From Desulfobacteraceae bacterium (lineage in GTDB: Bacteria; Desulfobacterota; Desulfobacteria; Desulfobacterales; ETH-SRB1): a stretch of DNA of 7,275 bases. The position numbers and the translations under genes were made by a program. Location of the stretch: assembly GCA_030638305.1 (NCBI GenBank), contig DAOWEW010000056.1:1-7275 (forward strand), written 5' to 3'. Shown here in pieces: positions 6,178-7,275 of the stretch (position 1 is its first letter; every line of letters begins with the position of its first letter). Under the pieces are notes generated by a model that saw only the letters and a program-made list of their open reading frames with translations, ran no database searches and was not told the origin of the DNA.

Positions 6178-6433
6178 GATTGAGTGGAAACAATCGGCTC
6201 GAAAAGAGCTTAAAAAACTTCAAAAAAAGACCATTTCAAGAATTCTTCAAATTATTGAAACACTACCTGACAACCCCCATCCCCCCAAGAGTCGTACACT
6301 CCATGGTACAGAATATACATATCGCCTTCGTGCAGGTGACTATAGAATAATTTATTCTGTTTACTCTGCCATAGTGACTATAGAAATTGTCAAAATAGGT
6401 CATCGTAAGGAAATATATAGAAGGTTCACCTGA
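6164..6433 (+). CDS. relE: RelE/ParE-superfamily toxin, probable ribosome-dependent mRNA interferase (89 aa)
   Basis: The 89-residue product begins YKIEWKQSARKELKKLQKK (4-22), the typical RelE N-terminal strand and basic helix, followed by LPDNPHPPKSRTLHG. The signature core YRLRAGDYRIIYSV is at 53-66 and the C-terminal strand VKIGHRKEIYRR at 76-87. Arg at 61 and 81 and Tyr at 85 match the basic/aromatic pattern RelE uses to cut mRNA in the ribosomal A site, so it is more likely a RelE-like RNase than a ParE gyrase poison. It starts inside the antitoxin gene (14-bp overlap) without a clear ribosome-binding site, so it depends on antitoxin translation. Its TGA (6431-6433) shares a base with the ATG of the phosphoglycosyltransferase gene, an unusual join of a stress module to a polysaccharide gene. 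The frame is intact. Confident in family; activity is inferred. Confidence 0.9.
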   Translation: MASYKIEWKQSARKELKKLQKKTISRILQIIETLPDNPHPPKSRTLHGTEYTYRLRAGDYRIIYSVYSAIVTIEIVKIGHRKEIYRRFT

Positions 6434-7041
6434 TGAAGCGCCTTTTCGATCTTGCGCTGAGCATCCCCGTCTTTTTTTTCTTATCTTTTTTTATGTTGAT
6501 TATAGCTGTTTCGGTACGTCTTAAGATCGGATCACCGATTTTGTTTAAGCAGATGCGGCCGGGGTTGCATGGCAAGCCTTTTGTTATTTACAAATTTAGG
6601 ACTATGACGGGCGAACGGGATGAGGACGGGAATTTGCTGCCGGATAGAGATCGGCTGACCCGGCTGGGGCGGTTTTTGCGGAAGACCAGCATGGATGAGT
6701 TGCCGGAATTTTTCAATGTGATCAAGGGGGATATGAGTATTGTCGGGCCAAGGCCCTTGCTGATGCAGTATCTGGATCGTTACACACCGGAACAGGCGAG
6801 GCGGCATGATGTGAAGCCTGGGATTACCGGCTGGGCGCAGGTGAATGGGCGGAATGCAATAAGCTGGGAAGATAAGTTTAAACTGGATGTGTGGTATGTG
6901 GATAACTGGTCTGTGTGGCTGGATGTTAAGATTATCTTGATGACTGTGTGGAAGGTGCTGAGGAGGGATGGGATCAGCCAGACTGGTCACGCCACGGCGC
7001 GGGAGTTTTTGGGGTCTCACGCAAAGGCGCAAAGACGCTAA
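6433..7041 (+). CDS. PglC-like monotopic phosphoglycosyltransferase (bacterial sugar transferase)
   Basis: Initiates glycan assembly by moving a sugar-1-phosphate from a UDP-sugar onto undecaprenyl phosphate at the inner membrane. The 202-residue product is the short, single-domain form (as PglC; WcaJ/WbaP are longer). It has a hydrophobic re-entrant helix (about 5-28, with Pro12), FRTM at 56-59, the catalytic pair Asp88-Glu89 in SMDELPEFFNVIKGDMS, GPRPLL (105-110), and PGITGWAQVNGRNAISW (129-145). The closeness to PglC suggests a UDP-2-acetamido-6-deoxy-hexose donor such as diNAcBac, or a FucNAc/QuiNAc-type sugar, but the donor is not readable. ATG 6433 has AGAAGGT seven bases upstream and overlaps the toxin stop by one base. 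The natural C-terminus appears to end near GHATAREFLGS (185-195); the last residues HAKAQRR are translated from repeat sequence. A T8 run (6472-6479) lies in the signal-anchor codons. Confidence 0.93.
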   Translation: MKRLFDLALSIPVFFFLSFFMLIIAVSVRLKIGSPILFKQMRPGLHGKPFVIYKFRTMTGERDEDGNLLPDRDRLTRLGRFLRKTSMDELPEFFNVIKGDMSIVGPRPLLMQYLDRYTPEQARRHDVKPGITGWAQVNGRNAISWEDKFKLDVWYVDNWSVWLDVKIILMTVWKVLRRDGISQTGHATAREFLGSHAKAQRR

Positions 7042-7042
7042 G
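7015..7042. repeat. Repeat fragment R5 forming the 3' end of the phosphoglycosyltransferase gene
   Basis: TCACGCAAAGGCGCAAAGAC (7017-7036), followed by GCTAAG, is a typical unit of the same CGCAAA-nn-GGCGCAAA repeat style seen in R1-R4. It supplies the codons for about the last eight residues (SHAKAQRR) and the TAA stop (7039-7041). No second arm is evident within the window. Confidence 0.65.
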
Positions 7043-7096
7043 AAAGATAAAAAAATATGGAATTAAATTTCTTGTCTGGAAGTGGAGAATGATTTT

Positions 7097-7141
7097 ATGA
7101 CGGCACAATTATTATCACCTCCTGATGGTTATAGCGAATAA
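7097..7141 (+). CDS. Possible 14-codon leader reading frame (or degraded gene start)
   Basis: ATG 7097 opens a 14-codon frame (MTAQLLSPPDGYSE) ending at TAA 7139-7141, with GGAG (7084-7087) nine bases upstream. The stop adjoins the base of the hairpin at 7142-7180. This layout resembles a leader peptide with attenuator, but no biosynthetic codon run is present. The rest of the region is broken by stops in all three forward frames. It could equally be chance or the remnant of a decayed gene. Confidence 0.2.
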   Translation: MTAQLLSPPDGYSE

Positions 7142-7180
7142 GGATAGATTGTGTGAGAGTAGCGAACCACAATCTTATCC
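7142..7180 (+). other. Imperfect inverted repeat / RNA hairpin with a competing alternative stem
   Basis: GGATAGATTGTG (7142-7153) pairs with CACAATCTTATCC (7168-7180) around a 14-base loop, with one bulged base. A smaller stem, AACCAC (7165-7170) with GTGGTT (7182-7187), uses part of the same right arm, so the two cannot form together. There is no T-tract after either, which argues against a simple Rho-independent terminator. Confidence 0.55.
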
Positions 7181-7275
7181 GGTGGTTGGACAAGCCCGGT
7201 GTGTTTGCATAGGCTGTATAGAAGGAAATATCTTTTTTTGAACAAGGGGTAGGAAGCGCGCTTTCAAGAAGCGCA

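Larger units (their letters stand above)
7042..7275. other. Non-coding 3' end of the window
   Basis: No gene of useful length is visible in these 234 bases on either strand. Besides the possible leader frame and hairpins there is a T7 run (7232-7238) without a stem in front of it. At the very end a 6-bp stem GCGCTT (7258-7263)/AAGCGC (7269-7274) surrounds a 5-base loop; whether it belongs to a terminator or another dispersed element depends on sequence beyond the window. Confidence 0.45.

Noticed and set aside
6532..7032. Minus-strand open frame (166 codons) opposite the phosphoglycosyltransferase gene
   Set aside because: The sense strand encodes all the family motifs; the antisense product is Pro/His/Gln-rich with no domain character.
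7151..7200. GTGTGAGAG as a possible 5' end of a group II intron
   Set aside because: Only the GTGTG start matches; no domain structure, domain V or reverse transcriptase frame is visible before the window ends.
7142..7240. Rho-independent terminator at the hairpin or at the T7 run (7232-7238)
   Set aside because: The hairpin has no T-tract directly behind it, and the T7 run has no GC-rich stem directly in front of it.

Overview
The window is part of a bacterial surface-polysaccharide (capsule, O-antigen or exopolysaccharide) biosynthesis locus, all read on the + strand. Its core is the three-enzyme route to UDP-N-acetyl-L-fucosamine (UDP-L-FucNAc): FnlA/CapE-type dehydratase-epimerase (1-654, N-terminus outside the window), FnlB/CapF-type bifunctional SDR-cupin enzyme (1771-2943) and FnlC/CapG-type 2-epimerase (3532-4662). 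A WbuB-like GT4 glycosyltransferase (4659-5879) follows, which probably uses the L-FucNAc donor, and a PglC-like monotopic phosphoglycosyltransferase (6433-7041), which probably starts glycan assembly on undecaprenyl phosphate. No flippase, polymerase or length regulator is present, so the locus must continue outside the window.

What is unusual is how broken up this normally compact operon is. Between fnlA and fnlB lie about 1.1 kb holding two small overlapping unrecognised genes (858-1381). They are bracketed by two related repeat elements (653-831 and 1521-1755) that share an identical 44-bp core. Between fnlB and fnlC lies a GxxExxY-family gene with an in-frame amber stop (3049-3432), bracketed by a second flavour of repeat (2941-3030 and 3435-3512). 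A RelE-type toxin-antitoxin pair (5977-6433) sits between the glycosyltransferase and the phosphoglycosyltransferase, overlapping the latter by one base. Repeat sequence also supplies the last codons of the phosphoglycosyltransferase gene (about 7015-7041). A heptanucleotide tandem repeat (2709-2757) lies in frame inside the cupin domain of fnlB.

The interspersed repeats are built from CCACGAA(T/G)-nn-CACGAA and CCGCAAA-nn-GGCGCAAA units, often with the opposite arm in inverted orientation. Dispersed repeats of this style, together with GxxExxY genes, are to my knowledge common in large environmental genomes such as Desulfobacterota and the PVC group (Lentisphaerae, Kiritimatiellae, Planctomycetes). 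The moderate GC content and Gram-negative-style polysaccharide genes fit a Desulfobacterota-like host best, but I cannot fix the taxon from this window.

The last 234 bp (7042-7275) contain no sizeable gene. They hold a 14-codon reading frame with a possible ribosome-binding site, followed directly by an imperfect 12-13-bp hairpin and a competing smaller hairpin, then another short palindromic stem at the window edge.
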